Origin: Anseranas semipalmata
Lineage: Eukaryota > Chordata > Aves > Anseriformes > Anseranatidae
DNA length: 64,000 bases
Assembly (NCBI GenBank): GCA_013399115.1
Contig: VXAA01005212.1
Coordinates: 132,549-196,548, forward strand
Reading direction: 5' to 3'
The notes below the pieces were generated by a model. The model had not been told where the DNA came from and made no database searches. It worked only from the letters and a program-made list of their open reading frames with translations. Numbering within the stretch: position 1 is the stretch's first letter; each line of letters opens with the position of its first letter. Made by a program: the position numbers and the translations under genes. Below are positions 1-14,215 of the stretch, piece by piece.

Positions 1-3000
1 TTTGCCCTGGCTGCACAGGGATGGTGCCAGCTTCTCAGAGAATGATAGATTGGGATTTTCCTCCCAAAGGAACCCAAATCCCTTTACAGCCCATTCACCC
101 TGCATCAGCCTTGAATAAATACTTTAGACCTTGGGGAAGCACCGAGGTATAGTAATAGTGAAGACAGAAGATAAATCATCCTAGAGATGAAAATTGTGCA
201 TGTCACATCTAAATGAGCTGCGGAAGACCGTTTCCCATATTTGATGTGCTTTTTCCATGCAGTGAATGTGGAGCTCATCTCTTTACTCAGCTGATGCCAG
301 CCTCTAGCTGGGAGAAACCATTTAACTTGGAGAACACAGCGCTGCATTAACAGACGAGCTATCAGGAGGCACTGGTTTATGTGCTTAGTTTGCTTTATCG
401 AGGCAGCAGCTGGGATGGGCTCATTTCAGAGATTTCAGAGATGTACCTACATCCTGGGACAGACACAGGAGCTTATCTCCGGCAAAGAACGTATTGAGAA
501 CAAAGAACAAAATGCCTGGTGGAAATAAGAGGATAGGGAGGACACACCAGGACATGACAGCTTGCTCCAAATCCGTCATATGCCAGCTAAAGAACTCCTG
601 GAAAAAGGGGGTCTAGAAAGGATGCAGTAAGGTTGCCCAGCCTATAGTAAATGGTGTGTTTCATTCAGCACTGAGCTGAGCAGAGCACAGGGGGCTCCTG
701 GCTGGTGGTGGTGCTGCGGGGTCCGAACCAGCCTTCAAAGAACGCCCCTTAGAAGAACAGACAGCAAGATGAAATTGCCATTCATGCTTATTAGAGCTGT
801 TCAATGAATGAGGAATTCAATTAAGAAAATGTTCCACTGCAGGAAGCTCAAAAATTAGGATTATCATTATTGTAGAGGAAGGAAACATTTCTAATGTATT
901 AATTTTTTTAATGACATCACCGCAGACAATGCACTTATTCTCGAAGCACACACACCAGTAAGGACACCTGTCCTCGGCCACGGGGAACAGCAGCAAGGAA
1001 GTTACAGAGGTGGATGATGTGATGGAGGTTTTCTGTGGGACACAGAGCTCTGGAGTACACCAGGGCTGGATAACAGGTCCCAAACTGTTGTCTGGAAGAG
1101 GTGACAGCACCAGATGCGTGGATTTGACCTTTTGTCTTTGCTTCTGATTAGCTGCTCCTGTGCCCGGGAAATAAAGCAACAACTCAATGCAAGGCAAAGG
1201 GTGTTCCCAAGCATCTCCCCAGAATAAGTCTGGATGGGGGAGGTGGCTTTTTATTTTTTTTATTTTTTGCAAGGAAGAGATATCACATGGAAAACCAGGA
1301 ATAGAATAAATTGCAGGGGAAGGAGAAGAGGAGGAGGAAATTGCTCACAGGCCTTTTGCATTTTTTGTTTCCCTTCCAAACCTTGTGCATGCCACAGTTT
1401 TAATTAATAATTCTGTCCCCCCTTCTACAGCTCACACAAAGGAGCACAAGGAGGATGTATTCCAGGCATGCAGGTACCCGGAGAAATGAAGTGATCGCTT
1501 TAATGTTTCCAGCTTCATTATGAGGCTCTAGCTCTTGCTCAAAAGTTGTTCCCTGCTAGGAATTAGCCGAACTGCTATCTCAAGAGGTCACTTGGAAGCT
1601 GGGCAGAAATAATATTTAAAATGAAAAAACAAGATCAAATATGTTGTTTGGAGGTTAACTAAAATAAATACACAAACACAGTCACTGGTGATAACATTTC
1701 CATGCAAGGCTGCTTTGTCACTCACTTCTTCCATTGAGCCTGCTTCCTACCTCCAGCCAGTAAAAGCATCCTCCTTGTACAGGCTGGCAGAATGGGACTT
1801 CTCCCTGACCTCTTTAGTTTTTGAGCAACTCTTTCTCCTTTGGGCAAGACAAAGAGTAATTAAAACTATCTGCAAAAACTTCTGTGGAGGCAGCAAGTGC
1901 CTTGCAGGAAGTTGCTGATGTAGATGCATGCAGGCTGTCACTGATCGTTGCCTTCCTGTGCAGACAGATCTGATGATAATGCTTTCCTTAATTACATGAA
2001 AAATTTAAGGCAGGAGATCAACAGTGCCGTAAAGAATTAATGGGGAAAAGAGACAAAAGGGCATGGTTCATCTAGGAAGGTTGCCCCAAAGAGGGACAGA
2101 CCTTGCAAGCAGAGCTGCGATGGCTGGCACACAAAATGACAGAGAAAGAAAATTCTCCCAAGCTGCTGTTTACATTTTAACATGGTTTCACAGCAGGTAA
2201 GATGTGGTAACTCAGAGGTTGTGCCACCAGAGGAATGAGCTATTTGCTGAGGTTACTGATTTCTCTCTTTTTGGGCCATTCTCACTCGCAGCCCCACTGA
2301 CTCCTTCTCCCCGACTCTGTGAAAAATGCCCATGAAAAATTGGTTTTGTTGACCTCACTGAAAGACCAAATCTTCTTTTTTTTCTTTTTAGTTTGAAGAA
2401 ACAAAAACCTCACAAAAAAAAGAGCTTTTTTTCTCTTTGCGAAGGACACTCGGATGAGAGGCACCAGCAGGCTCGTGCCAGCCTGCAGCGTGCTTTTGAG
2501 CGGGCAATTTAAAATGATCAGAAGGATGAGTCAGAGGAAGGATTTTGCAACAGATCGAGAGAAGCATGTTGGTGTACGACGTGGGGCCAGCCGCAGGCCT
2601 AGGGAGCTGCTAACTATTCAGAAGCCTCCAAATGGATCCAAACGTTGTCGCACAGAAAGCCAAGGGCACCATCCTCCAAAATCAGTGTGTGAGGAAGCAC
2701 CAGGGACTTCTCAGAAAGGACCTGGAGAAATCCGTGATAAATGCTTGAGACATGGGGAAAAAAATGCACCAGAGGCTGCCCAGAAATGACCTCCAGGGGC
2801 AAGCATGGGCGAGTCCAGGAGGGGCCTCGGTAACACAGAGTAAGGAAACCGGGAGGGCAGTGGGCAGCAGATTGCCCCGCAGACGACTGCAGCGTGGGTT
2901 ACCGCGATCTCAACGAGAAAGGATGAACTGGACTTTAAATCGGGCCCAGATGCTGCCGTAATTGAGCTGCAGAAACACTCTGTGGGGGTTTGAAAGTGTG

Positions 3001-6000
3001 AGCGCTCACGAACCAAATACAAGAATGAAAAGACCTAGGAACATGTGAAAGGAAACACTTGGCTAAGAGAGAACATGGTATTTCAGAAGGCCTGTTGTGT
3101 GGATCACCGTATGCCGCTCCATCTGCCCCCACACGCACCCTGAAATCGCAGTCTTCCCTGATTTTATTTGGACTGAGCCAGTCCGCAAGGACCCAGAGTT
3201 TGAAATCAGGATGAAAGCCCCCATTTGCTTCCAAAGACTAGAGAAACTCGAAAAAGAACAGCACAAGCAAATGCAAAACCATTTGCTCTTTCAACATCTA
3301 TGAGCATATTTTCCTTTTTACGATCCATTTGGAAAACAGTCTTTTCTGAAAAGAACAAATATAATCCTCCAGTCAAGCACCCCAAGGCATGGCCGCGCTC
3401 CCAGAAGCAAATCACCAGCTTCAGATCTGCGTAACATTACGAAGCTTAATGAGGGCGACATGTACTGCCACGCACTGAACACACCTTTGGGTAAAGCAGT
3501 GAGGCAACAGCCTTCTTGAAATTGTGTGCTACAGCTTAAGTCTGGCCGATGCCACTTGCTTTAACCAACACACTGATGACAGCCCACCAGCCCATGCCTA
3601 CTGTGCTGGTAAGCGTTGGAGAAACCCTTCTAAAATGTGGTGCTTGCTTTTTTTTTTTTTTTTTTGGCATTGCCAGATGGCTCTCCAGAACATCCCGGTC
3701 TCTATCTTGTGGATGTTTTTCTGAACAGCCTCCAATATTTGCTCCAGTATGAGGTAACTGGTGGAAACTGGGGGCACATTTTGGGGTGCCGTTGAAGCAT
3801 TTCAAGGACAATCAAGGTGTAAACACAAAATAATTGTGGTTCTGTATTAAAAATACAACTGAAGGGTGCTTCACTTTGAGGGGGACATTTCATTTCCTGA
3901 GTAAAGCTACGCTGCTCCATTACTACTGACGCAGCCAGGCAGAACAGTGGCTTCTCATATGAATGGGATCCCATTTGCATTCTGATTAAAGCAAGAGAAA
4001 ATTGACAGCAAAGTGGAATTAAGAATATTTATGAATCCTATTGGTATGATGTATGTGTCTCCCAAGCAATGGAAACTGAGAAGGAAATTGAGAAACTTCA
4101 GAAATCAGTGGGGGAAAGGAGACACACTGCAATGACTTTTTAATGCTTTATACATTTTTTGTGTGTGTGATTTTGATGCTCACAGAAGGCAGTAATCATA
4201 ACAGGCTTGAAAGAGATGGTGAATACAGCAACACTTTTTCTAGAAAGATCTGACCATCTCAAGATCTCAAAGCACTTTTCAAACTCAGTGCCATCTTAAC
4301 TGCATTAGGGCAAGAGCAGAAAGTAAACTCAACTACCAAACCCACAGCAGAATCAAGAACACCTGGCTGCTATACCCCTCTTAATGCAAAGCCTGCATGC
4401 ACAGGGCTTTCATTTCTAGCCGCCAGTATTTCCCAAGGATTGCAAGCAGAGAAAGCACCATGGCACAGCTCCATGAAGAGACCAAACAAGAATGCACTTG
4501 TTTCCCCCTCTACATGAAGAATGTTTTGAACACAAGAGGTTAGATGGCGTTTCCAGTAAGTGAACACAGGAGAAAAAACAAACAAACAAACAACAGCACT
4601 AGAAAACAGGTATCTAAAAGCACTAAAAAGCACACAGAAACTAACAGAGTCTGAAATGCAAAAGGAAGCTTAATAGAATATTAACACAGCATTTATGAAG
4701 ACTGGATGGGCAGAGATGCAACCCAGGTGTTCTACACCAGCTTATTACTCACCTTATTAATTTGCATTGCTTTCGTTATTTGAGAATGATTTACTGTGGT
4801 TCAACACCAACCTTTTCTTAATCAACTTTAAATAAGATGAAATGAGCCTGATTTAAAATTTAATAGACATCTATCCACCATTCTGCACTGATGTGACTCG
4901 TGTAACCTCACCTCCATTTATACTGGTGGAGCTACGTGCGTTGGCAACCTTTTCAAAACTGAGTTAATATTCCGGCACAAAGCACTTTCAAAGGAGAACT
5001 GCATTCCTTCCGATTTCCAGGAGTGCTCAAAACTGTATCAGATTTGGCTTTTAAAACCTCAACGCTCTGGTTGGACTCATGCATATCAAGGCACATGCAT
5101 ATTGCTCATTGACTTAGGTAAGCTTCCTCCACAAGCCTCAATGTGTTTTATGAAATCACACACCCTTTTCTTTTATGGCCTGTTTCCCAACACACTGGGT
5201 GTACCCTGCTGCTTCCCCTGTCCTTAAATGGGCTTCCAGAGCCCAGCATTCCCCCATCACACGCCTCAAGGAGCAGAAGTAACCACCTTTCCCTGCAGTT
5301 CTGCAACTCCGATGTAGCTCCACCAAATTCCCATTCCTCCTGCGTTTTGTCTCTCAACAGAAGAGGGGCACAGGATAGAGAAGTGGCATCCAGGAGGCAC
5401 TGGTGATGCCACCCAACACCCACCCATGTCCACAAGAAGTTGCCGTCACTCTGTGCCAGTGTGGATCTGCTGCTGAGTAGCACAGCCCAGATGGGCCGCC
5501 TTTCCCACCCATCCCAGCATCACACCTCTGCTGAGGGGCACCACTAGACTGGCATTTAGCTCCACCGTGCTTCCCCATGACCATGAACCAACAAAGGAAC
5601 AAAGAGTTACATCCCAGCCGAAGTCCTTCCTCATCTCCTGCTGAACCTTTGGCCGTCGTGCCCGTTGGTGGGCTTTGTGTCAGGAAAAAGGGCTGAGAGG
5701 ACTGCATTTGACTGGGAACGCAGAGGCTGCTTCATTCATTATCCATCGCATGGGGTGGCCCAGATGTTCCATCTATCCAGTTTCCTTTCCCCACCACGCT
5801 CCTCTGTAAGCTAAAGCTGGCTCCCAAGAAAAGACCACCTTTATAACTCCTACCCATAACCTCTTTTTATGCATATTTTGTCAAAACCCACTCTTTTAGG
5901 TATGACATCTGCCCTTGACTAGCCTGGTTTTGTTTTCAGGTTGCACAGACACTTCCCTGGCTGCTCCAGCCTTGTGCACCACAGCAGCTCCCTGCAAACA

Positions 6001-6257
6001 TCTCCAGCACAAGCACGGGGCTGCAGCTGGAGTCGTATCTGTTTGGGCTGAGATCCGATTACAGGAAACGGCAGCCTGCCCCGCAGCGATCATTTCCACC
6101 TTTGTTAGTTTTTGGCTTCAGCATCTATTTTGATAGATGCCAAGATCTGAAAGCTGTTAGTAAGGAAATGGAAGAGGCGAATGGCTACGCTTTAACCCTC
6201 GCTTGGCAGCAACGTTAGCCCATGGTGCAGTGTCCTTGTGTTGGCGTTAATACATTT
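1..6257. other. Unique non-coding DNA, no gene recognised
   Basis: Mixed AT/GC sequence with stops in all six frames; the longest open frames are about 150 codons or fewer and resemble no family I know. Small features seen: a purine-rich run near 1311-1340, an 18-base T run at 3648-3665, a short (CAAA)n tract at 4579-4593, and a possible ancient-repeat core near 4918-4928. The stretch near 1980-2050 is AT-rich with TTAATTA-type sites and could be a conserved element, but nothing in the sequence proves it. Intergenic or intronic status is inference. Confidence 0.6.
3648..3665. repeat. T homopolymer, 18 bases
   Basis: Uninterrupted run of 18 T. It has no 8-bp CR1-type end repeat or other retroposon signature beside it, so it is best read as a simple homopolymer tract rather than a transposon tail. 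Confidence 0.95.
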
Positions 6258-6314
6258 NNNNNNNNNNNNNNNNNNNNNNNNNNNNNNNNNNNNNNNNNNN
6301 NNNNNNNNNNNNNN
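6258..6314. other. Assembly gap of 57 undetermined bases
   Basis: Fifty-seven N characters. The left flank is unique sequence and the right flank begins directly in an (AGAGG)n tract, so the gap probably hides more of that simple repeat, where reads stalled or collapsed. The minus-strand open frame that runs through the gap is an artefact of untranslated N positions. Confidence 0.99.
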
Positions 6315-6344
6315 AGAGGAGAGGAGAGGAGAGGAGAGGAGAGG
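6315..6344. repeat. (AGAGG)n microsatellite at gap edge
   Basis: Six perfect copies of AGAGG are visible immediately right of the gap. The true tract length is unknown because the left end is inside the N run. The strand is pure purine. Confidence 0.95.
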
Positions 6345-6345
6345 A

Positions 6346-9220
6346 AGAGCAGGAACTATTTGCACAGGAAAAGCAATCACTAATCTATTTCCCAGTGCCA
6401 AGCTGTGAACATGGGAACCTCCCACTCCCCAGGACTCTTCTGCCGATAGACCCACAAATGAGGCATGGTGGCTTTTGCAATGAAGGAGCACCACCAAGCC
6501 TGGCTGCTCCCTGTGTGACTCATTTTTGTGCACCCCCATTTCTGGACCGGGAGAGCCTGAAAACAGAGCTTTGTGTCCACACCCAGCAAACGTACGCACG
6601 CTTTCGAGTTCCTTTCACACTTGCCAGAGAAGCATCAAGAAGTTTTGCTATTAACCAAATATGGTCCTAAGGGACAAAGCAATGACGAGAGGAGCCCAAG
6701 GGTTGAAGCTGGGCTTTACTTTTTTGCTGGCATTGCACCAAAAAGCATTTCACCCTTAGCATTTCAAAATGCTACCTGATTGCTACAGATAAAGCAGGAA
6801 CAAAGATACAAAACTGGTTTAGAAAGTACCTGATAACTCCCTTTTAAACTTCCACTTCAGAGCAAAAACTCTCTTGCTTTGAAATAAATGGCTCTGGTCA
6901 GGGAGGGCAGGGGAGACATGTCATTCTCTTAATTGAAGTTTGAGCTGAAAAAAGGAAACAAACTCCTGTGGATTTACAACCCAAATGGTATTTAGTGCTC
7001 CTCCCCTTCTCAGGAGCTGGGCAAATTCCTCCCTGCACTCAGGGACCATTTTAACTGCTCTTCCTCTAGCACATCTCTACTCCATAAAAACCTGAAGAGA
7101 AGATATGGAAACAAACTTTCTGATGAAAATAAATGTGTAGTAGGGTTTTTTCTTTGTTCCTAGTTGATATAGTTACAATTTAATTTGGTACAAAGTTAAC
7201 CTAGGTAACACTGAAACAGGAAATGAAACCCCAGAACACAACGTTAAGGAGGAAAACCAGGAAAGCAAGCGAAAAATAAAACCAAAAGGAACTCTGCCTA
7301 GTGAGGGACATGCAGCGAATTCCCTCCTAATTAATTAATGGTGTAAAATGAAAGCAGATTAGGTCAATCACACTAAATATCTCTGTTGGGACCCTTCTCC
7401 AGATGGCATACATCAGCTGGAGGGCTTGGTGGAGAGGATAGATATTGGGGCTTTTGAAACAGGATCGAGTCACCGAGTTGCCCTTGGTTCCCTTGCCAGG
7501 AACTGGGAATCCTGGGCACTCTGGCTTCCACAATGTAATGAAAAAAAATACAGAAAATGTACAGAAAAGCCCAAAGAGGTTGTTAATCTTTATACCTCAC
7601 TGGATGATAAGCACAACACTGAAAACATAACAGGAAACTATCACTTGGCAATAACAAAGCCAGGAAACAACCACTTTAGTATCCAGCTACTGCCTAACCT
7701 AACACGCATGAGACAGCCACCACCTCCTGCAGCAGGTGGCTCCAAAAAAAGCAATGACCCTGGGAGAAAAGTTCTGGAGGGCTGTCAAGGCTGGCTCCTG
7801 ACCCTGTCCCCTGGCTAGCACTCACTCTGCACATGGCAAACACAACACGAGCACAGAGGACCTCTTGTTGCTTATGGCCTGGTGTAGAAAGCCAACAGCA
7901 GAGACTACCACTGGGTCAGAAAATGGAGAGGAGTGTCTGTCACTGAACCTCTGCATCACCATCGCCTCCCAGGCTTCGCCCTTCCAAAGCCAGAGCAACA
8001 TGCGGGTGGCCTGCTGAACCGAGGATGGTTGCTGCTGGTTGGGGTACCTGTGACCATCAGTGGCACAGGGAAAAAGCCTCTCATGGCTTCCTGGAGAGGA
8101 AAACTTCAGAGAAGCCATCTGCTTGACACAGCATGTGTGCATGTCACCTGTCAGAGAGGAACACCAGCTCCGCTCAAATAATTGTAATGGAACATTGCAA
8201 ACAAGAACAGGGCTTAGTCACTTGTTCAAGTCTTACCCCCATTTGTTTTTACAGATGTGCAGTTCACGGAAATGAGATGATTAGCTCATCAAAGCATCTG
8301 TCAAGTGGAGAGACAAACCAGCTTTTTGCAAATGCATCCAAGTGACAAGACCTGTCGGATATGGGCTGCGGTGAATCTCTCTGAGTCTTATTTTTGGATC
8401 TATTATAATCAGCCTTACTAGCTTATTAGTTATCTCCAACACATCAATGGGGAAGGGAAAGATAAATATATAAAACCCTGTCAAACATGGCAATCTGATT
8501 TTTTTTTTTTTCATGCAGGATGTATATCCTTGCAATTTTACATTGCTTCTTTTTCAGTAAGAGCTGTACAGCTTGACCTTTGCTCCTGGAAGATTTAAAT
8601 GACTTGCCAAACCATTCGAGTGGACTAAGTTCTTTTATTTTTGGATTCTCAAATTGGTACACCTTAAAAGGAGTGATTTTCAGACATCCGGTAGTCAGCA
8701 GGGTTTGCAAATCAACAAGAAAAATTGCTCACATGCCTTGCGGCTTTTCTAGATCGGGTGAGAAAGGACAGTCAGAAATTTAAAAGCTCTCAACTAGGGC
8801 TCAAAGGATTCAAATTAAACACCAACTTCCACCTCAGGCTTCCCGTCCGTCTCCAGACAAGCCACATCCACCCCTGGGAGATGTAGAAGGGTGCCCACCT
8901 GCTGCGCCCCTGCCCAGTCCCACCCGAGGACGGCCCCGCTGCCTCAGGCGCGGTGCAGCGCAGGGTTTGGCTGGAGCCACGCTGATGACAGGGACATACG
9001 GTGGCAATGGAGTACAAAGGGCTGTCTGGTGGCCTTCAGGAGAGGAGCAATGGAGCATACAAAGGGATTTTTTTAATAACGACAGGTGAAAGAGCTGGGA
9101 CTGAAAGGAAGATTACTCACTTGTTCTCAGACCTGCGTTGCTAATTGCCCCACACCTACGACAAGAGCAGCGGGATCCATCGGCTTTGCCACATGGTTGG
9201 GTTGGCGCTGCTCAGCGCTC
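6346..9220. other. Unique non-coding DNA, no gene recognised
   Basis: No coding signal. 7329-7339 holds overlapping TAATTAATTAAT sites that homeodomain proteins could bind. Several short A/T-rich patches occur (around 7140-7200 and 8370-8540). I see no repeat family, RNA gene or splice-flanked frame I would defend. Confidence 0.6.
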
Positions 9221-9325
9221 TCTCAGCCCGTGCCGGTGCCGATCCACCAGCGCCGAGCAGCGCCGCGCTGTGGGCCTGCAGGGCCCCAGGCCCGAGGAAG
9301 CGAGTCCAGCCGCGGAGAGATGTAG
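9221..9325. promoter_or_regulatory. CpG-dense patch
   Basis: I count about 12 CpG dinucleotides in roughly 105 bases, far above the surrounding DNA. It is shorter than a classical CpG island (200 bp or more). Open frames here on both strands reflect stop depletion by high GC. Whether it is an unmethylated promoter-type patch or a GC-biased conversion spot cannot be told from sequence alone. Confidence 0.35.
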
Positions 9326-12114
9326 TAATTGGAAACGAATGGCAACGACATGGCCTGGGCATGAAGAGGCGTGCACGTGGGGGAAGAGAGGGGCTATGAT
9401 GGAAATCGAGCATCAGCTGCCGCTTCTGGCTGGCTCATGACAGCTCCCTGCGCAAGCAGAGGCAGCGTTGGGCCTCCAGCAGCCATGGGCGTAAGGCACC
9501 AGCGTGGGGAGAGGCTGTGCAGCCCCTCATCGACCTGTGCAGCTACTGCTTGACTCCCACCCCTTCACCACATGAGCTTCTCTCCTTGTTTTTGTTAAAT
9601 AGCTCATTTCCTTTTCTTTCTCAGGGAGGAAAAGGAGTCTGATCCCCAGAACATCTTCCCTGAGGAGGGCTGGTTTTGACCATTTCCCCAGAGCAGATCA
9701 GGGCTAGGAGCTTCAAAGGACTAATTGTTAGTCTTGTTGCCTAATTTTCTGCTAAATAGACAAAAAATAATGATATTTAGGAGGTGCAGAGTGGCTAAGA
9801 GCCTCCTTTTGCCCTTCACCCACTCATAGCACAGGGGAAAGAAAGCAGCTGCCATGCACTTCAGGTCACCACCACTTCATCTTGGCAGATCCCTTGACCA
9901 GGTGCAACAGAGAATGTCTCTCATTGCAGCAGAGGTAGATGCCTCCTGGTGATGACCATGGCTCTCTCAAATGCCCACGGTGCCTACCATGCTCAGATGC
10001 TTCCTTACTGCAGCCAACCCAGCCACTGTCCTCCCCAGGATGCTCCACCAAGGCACGGGCTGAGGTGTAGCAATGCTCTCCCAGTGCTCCACATTATCTT
10101 CTAAAGCAGAAAAGATTACGTTTAGGTTGGGCACCACCCATCAGCGCGATTAACAAAACTTTCCACCCTCTGCTTGATGCTCTGTGCACCTTTCAGCACT
10201 TTGCTGGTGAGCAATGGATCTCTTTTGTGTGACAGGGATGATGGGAGGAGGCCCTCGCATAGGCATTTGGATAGCCTGTCTGGCCAAAATGGCTTTCCTC
10301 CCTCCATCCCTCTTGTCATCCCTTTCTCTCAGTTTCTACTCATTCTTTTCCCCTTCCTATGCCTGGGAGCACGTCTGAGGTGTCCATCTTGCTGTAGGCC
10401 ATATTCTTTCTTCCTGCTGGTGAGCAGACTAGGAGCAGCAGCTTGCTCCAAGAAGAAAGCCTCCCTCACCCAGCAGCTCTCCCCAGCCGCCTTCTTCCTG
10501 GGATCTCTTGAATCACAAATTTTTGTCAGAACCTGCAGTGGGAGATGATTCAGTGCAAGCTCACAGGCACAGAGCAGACCTAAGAGCTATGTGGAGGCTT
10601 TGGCAGGTCCCTCCTAATGACTTCACTAGGTGGGATGCAGGGCACTTCCACTGTGTGTAAGTGCGTGAAGAGGGCATGCTGACAGTCACCTTGAGTAACA
10701 AAACCCCACAGCTCTGAACTTCTCATCCTGTTCCGGCTACTTTGCGCCACTCAAACAGTGCCAGCTCTGAGATTAAACAGACAACTACACCTTCCTTAAG
10801 CATAGAGATGTTCATAGCTTGTCAAAAGCACCATGGTCTGCTCCTTCAAAAAAAGGGGAAAGAACACGAAGATATCCGTCGGCTCCTAAACAGTACAACC
10901 CCCCTATGGGATGAGCTATCTGTAAGAATGGATTAACCGCCTCTTCCTCTTGAAGCACAGCTCATATATGAACTCGGTTGCTCCCTCATGCTTCCACATC
11001 CCCTCCCAAACGTACCTGTAGCTTATACCAGACTTGAGACAAGATGTCAGCACTTGTCCTCTCCAGTGGGAGCCTTTGCCCCGAGTTCACAGCTGAATCA
11101 GGAGCCCAGTACCAGGCAGCCACAGGGGTAAGCAGGGGTTGGAGGAAAGGCCCAGGGGTGTTGGTGATGCTGGTTAGCTGCCCTGAAGATCATATGCTGA
11201 CCACGATGACTTAACTGGCAGACAGAACAAATCCCATTTTTCTCTCTTTAAACATCCATGAGTGATACTATGAGTTACCTAATAATAGTAAGTGAAAGGA
11301 CAGAAAAATCTAAAGTGTCCAGCAGCTTACTGGACTTCAAGGAGAAGCAAGTCAATAATGTACTTTGCATTTGCACCATTTTGTTCCTCATTTCCGCTTT
11401 CATCCTATCCACGAAAATGAATGGAAATACTGCAGTGACTTCTGAGCATCACAACCCTTTTGTTGAAAATACCACATTGGGCCTGCAGTGACACAAAACC
11501 AGAGACTCTGTTCATACCCTTTTTCATAAAGTTGGGAGAGCTGGTCCCCAAGGGCACATACCAAGTCACTTAGCAGCCATCCTGCCATAATAGCTTTCAG
11601 CTTTCCAATATAACTTTCCCTGGGTTTCCTCCAAAAGCTAGTAAGACTCAAAGTGCCTGGAACAAGCTCATTCTATAGAATTTCCCTAACTTGCCATTGG
11701 ACAGCAGATGTGTGACTGCAGGACTAACGCATTTGAGGATTTATTTGTTAACTAGGTGGTCTGGCCAGTGATTGCTCCCAGTGCTTCCATTGCTGGAAGG
11801 GTGCACAGCTGGGCAATTTCCAAAGGCAGCAGGGTACCCCAGGCATGACCAACCATGCCATCTATTAGCAATGCACCCAGGCCACCCCTCAGCATCACGC
11901 AACTTGCAGTCAACCCTCCATAAGGCTGAGACCAGAAATGCAATGAGCAGTGCAAGTGGTAACAGGCTTGGATTCATCAAAGGAGCCTAAGTGAATGTGG
12001 CACCTGGTCGCTACCGAAAGTCATTGGGGATCGGGCAACTCATTGCTCTAAGTCCAGTCAGAAACTGCAACCCAGCCATTCCCACCATAGCCAAGCCAAC
12101 CCCAGAGGTAACTG
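9326..12114. other. Unique non-coding DNA, no gene recognised
   Basis: Mixed-composition sequence. It includes a pyrimidine-rich stretch around 10300-10510 that opens a 124-codon frame without recognisable domains. Nothing else stands out as a gene, repeat or RNA. Confidence 0.6.
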
Positions 12115-12470
12115 CTCAACTTATCACTTTGATTTGGGATTAAAAATCAATCTTTTACACTTATAATTTGTATCAGTTGTCCAGAAGCAATGTGGTACTT
12201 GAAGAAGTCAAATCCCAATGCCTTTGCTTTTCTTATGTCACTCTTAGTGGCTTGTCGAATAGTTATTATCTGCATAAAGATTATTCTGAGTGGTTTATTG
12301 GACAATTATAACTTGTCAGCAATGAGCATAAAATGACTAGGATTTAAAGGCAGGACAGCCCATCATAAAGGGCTTTTGAGACACAGCTCTGATGCTGGTA
12401 CTTAATACAGCATTTAAAGAATGATTCATAAACAGCTACAGGTCAGCAGCTATTTTGTAAAATAGATACA
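12115..12470. promoter_or_regulatory. AT-rich block resembling a conserved non-coding element
   Basis: Markedly AT-rich, non-repetitive sequence with closely packed core sites of developmental factors: an ACAAT core (SOX type) at 12302-12306, TTTATTGG at 12294-12301, and TTAT/ATAA-rich homeodomain or CDX-type cores. It is stop-rich in all frames. The texture is typical of vertebrate conserved enhancers, but conservation itself is not visible from one sequence. Confidence 0.3.
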
Positions 12471-13649
12471 AGAAGGACGGATGGTCTGATTTACAGCTCC
12501 AAAGAGTTTCTTGCTCTTGAGAAGATAGTCTTTCTCGTTGCCTTAACGATATCCAACTACTTCACCTCTGGAAAAACAAATCCCTTTGCAATACACACCT
12601 GGTTTTTCATTTGAGCTCTCCAGAAGGTGCTAGGGAGAGAGCAACAAAGACAGCTGCTTGCCTACACACTGCAGGCCCCTTCTGTGCATCTCCTTTGTTC
12701 GAAGCCAACTGAAAAGAAGAGGAATAACTTTACTTTACTCGAGGGGGTCTACATAAGACTTCAGAAAAGGTGCTACTTCTTGAAGGAGTGCCTGTGGATA
12801 TAATCCTTCAGTCACATTCTCTCCATTCTGATTTTGACAGCCAGCGGGTTTGTTCATCGTCTGTCACATTGGGCAAATAGGGAGAAGATGTCAGAGCTTC
12901 CTGGGCATCCCCTTTGGGCCATCAGGTGATTCTCCTCCACGGCTGATCCTGACATTTGGACCCTGTCCCCTTCCATGGGAGGGCTTTCCATGCTCTTTTA
13001 TGTGGAGAAAGTAGAGCTCAGCAGCATGGGAACTTGCTCTGTTCTTTGTAAAGACCCAAGATAATTCATCTTGCTGCTGTCACATAGGTAAGCATACAAA
13101 ACCTTATATGACAGCCTAGAAGCAGCCAAGTGACCCCAGATGTCCTTCACCCCATTTGCCATTGCTGAAATCTACTGGCTGAAGCTCCCCTGTTCCATTT
13201 CAACCCCGAAAGTCTGCCAAATCTCCAGTGCCTACTTCTTCTTGGACTATGATGCAATCCTTCCTTTGACTTACAAACCCATTTCCTTTTCAGTTGCAGG
13301 GGATTAAATTTCTTTCAGAACCAGCGGAAGCACTCTGTGCTCTTACAAATAATGGATTGGTATTAGAGAAAATTCATCTCTGATCTCATTCGTCATTTGC
13401 TTCAGTCCTCCTGGTAAAGTAGACAATATATCAGCCTTTTGACAGTCAGCACAGACTTCTTAATGTCTCAGAGGAAAAAGCTTTGGCATCTGGTGTAGCC
13501 ACTGCAGCTCCAGCAGTGTGGGAGCATGGGGTGTCGAGGATATAGTTCTTGGATGCCAGCATCCAGTTATAACGACCTGTGATGGCTTTCACTGAATGGA
13601 CAATAGTGGAGGCCCTGCAAAATTATTAATTTTCATGTGGTTTCCTATC

Positions 13650-13865
13650 AGTAACCTTCTTGACAAACCTGAGGCTTTTTTGCTGCAGTTTCATTCGTAT
13701 CAGCCTGCTCCTCTGAATAACTTTCCTTCTCGTTTATCTCGTTGTGTGAAGTGGTGCAGAAGGGTATTAAATAAGCTGTCATCTCGGTTAGTGATAATGA
13801 GAGAATTGAAACAAGCTGTTCCATAAATGTGATCATTATCTAGTAAATTAAATGAGATATTCAAA
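13650..13865. promoter_or_regulatory. AT-rich block resembling a conserved non-coding element
   Basis: Unique AT-rich sequence, densest toward its right end (13790-13860), with GATAATGAG, TGATCATTATC and AAATTAAATGAG type cores suited to GATA and homeodomain proteins. No repeat structure and no convincing frame. Function is inferred only from texture. Confidence 0.22.
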
Positions 13866-14215
13866 GTGTCCACCCAGCAATGGTCAAGGAACTTCTCTTA
13901 CTTGGCATTTCTTTTGAGAGAAGAAACGATCACAGTCTCCCACAAACCAGAGGCTTCAAATAGACATGGGGTCATTAAAATCATCTGGCTTTCCACACTT
14001 GCTGCAATGGGCCCAGCACAGTAACTACCGTCTGTTCAAAGATGGAGAAATTCATCTCTGGGTATTGCTGGTGCTAATGGCTAGTTAACAGGGACCAGAG
14101 TTTTGAGGTTTGTCTTCCTGAGAGCAATGCTGGGGAGACCGTACGTCACCAGGGAGCGCAGTGAGAATTGCTGTGGTGCACATCGTGCTTGAAAACACAC
14201 TGCAGATATCCAGGG

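Noticed and set aside
6192..6599. Minus-strand frame crossing the gap
   Set aside because: It is open only because the N bases cannot form stops. The left part is simple-repeat translation.
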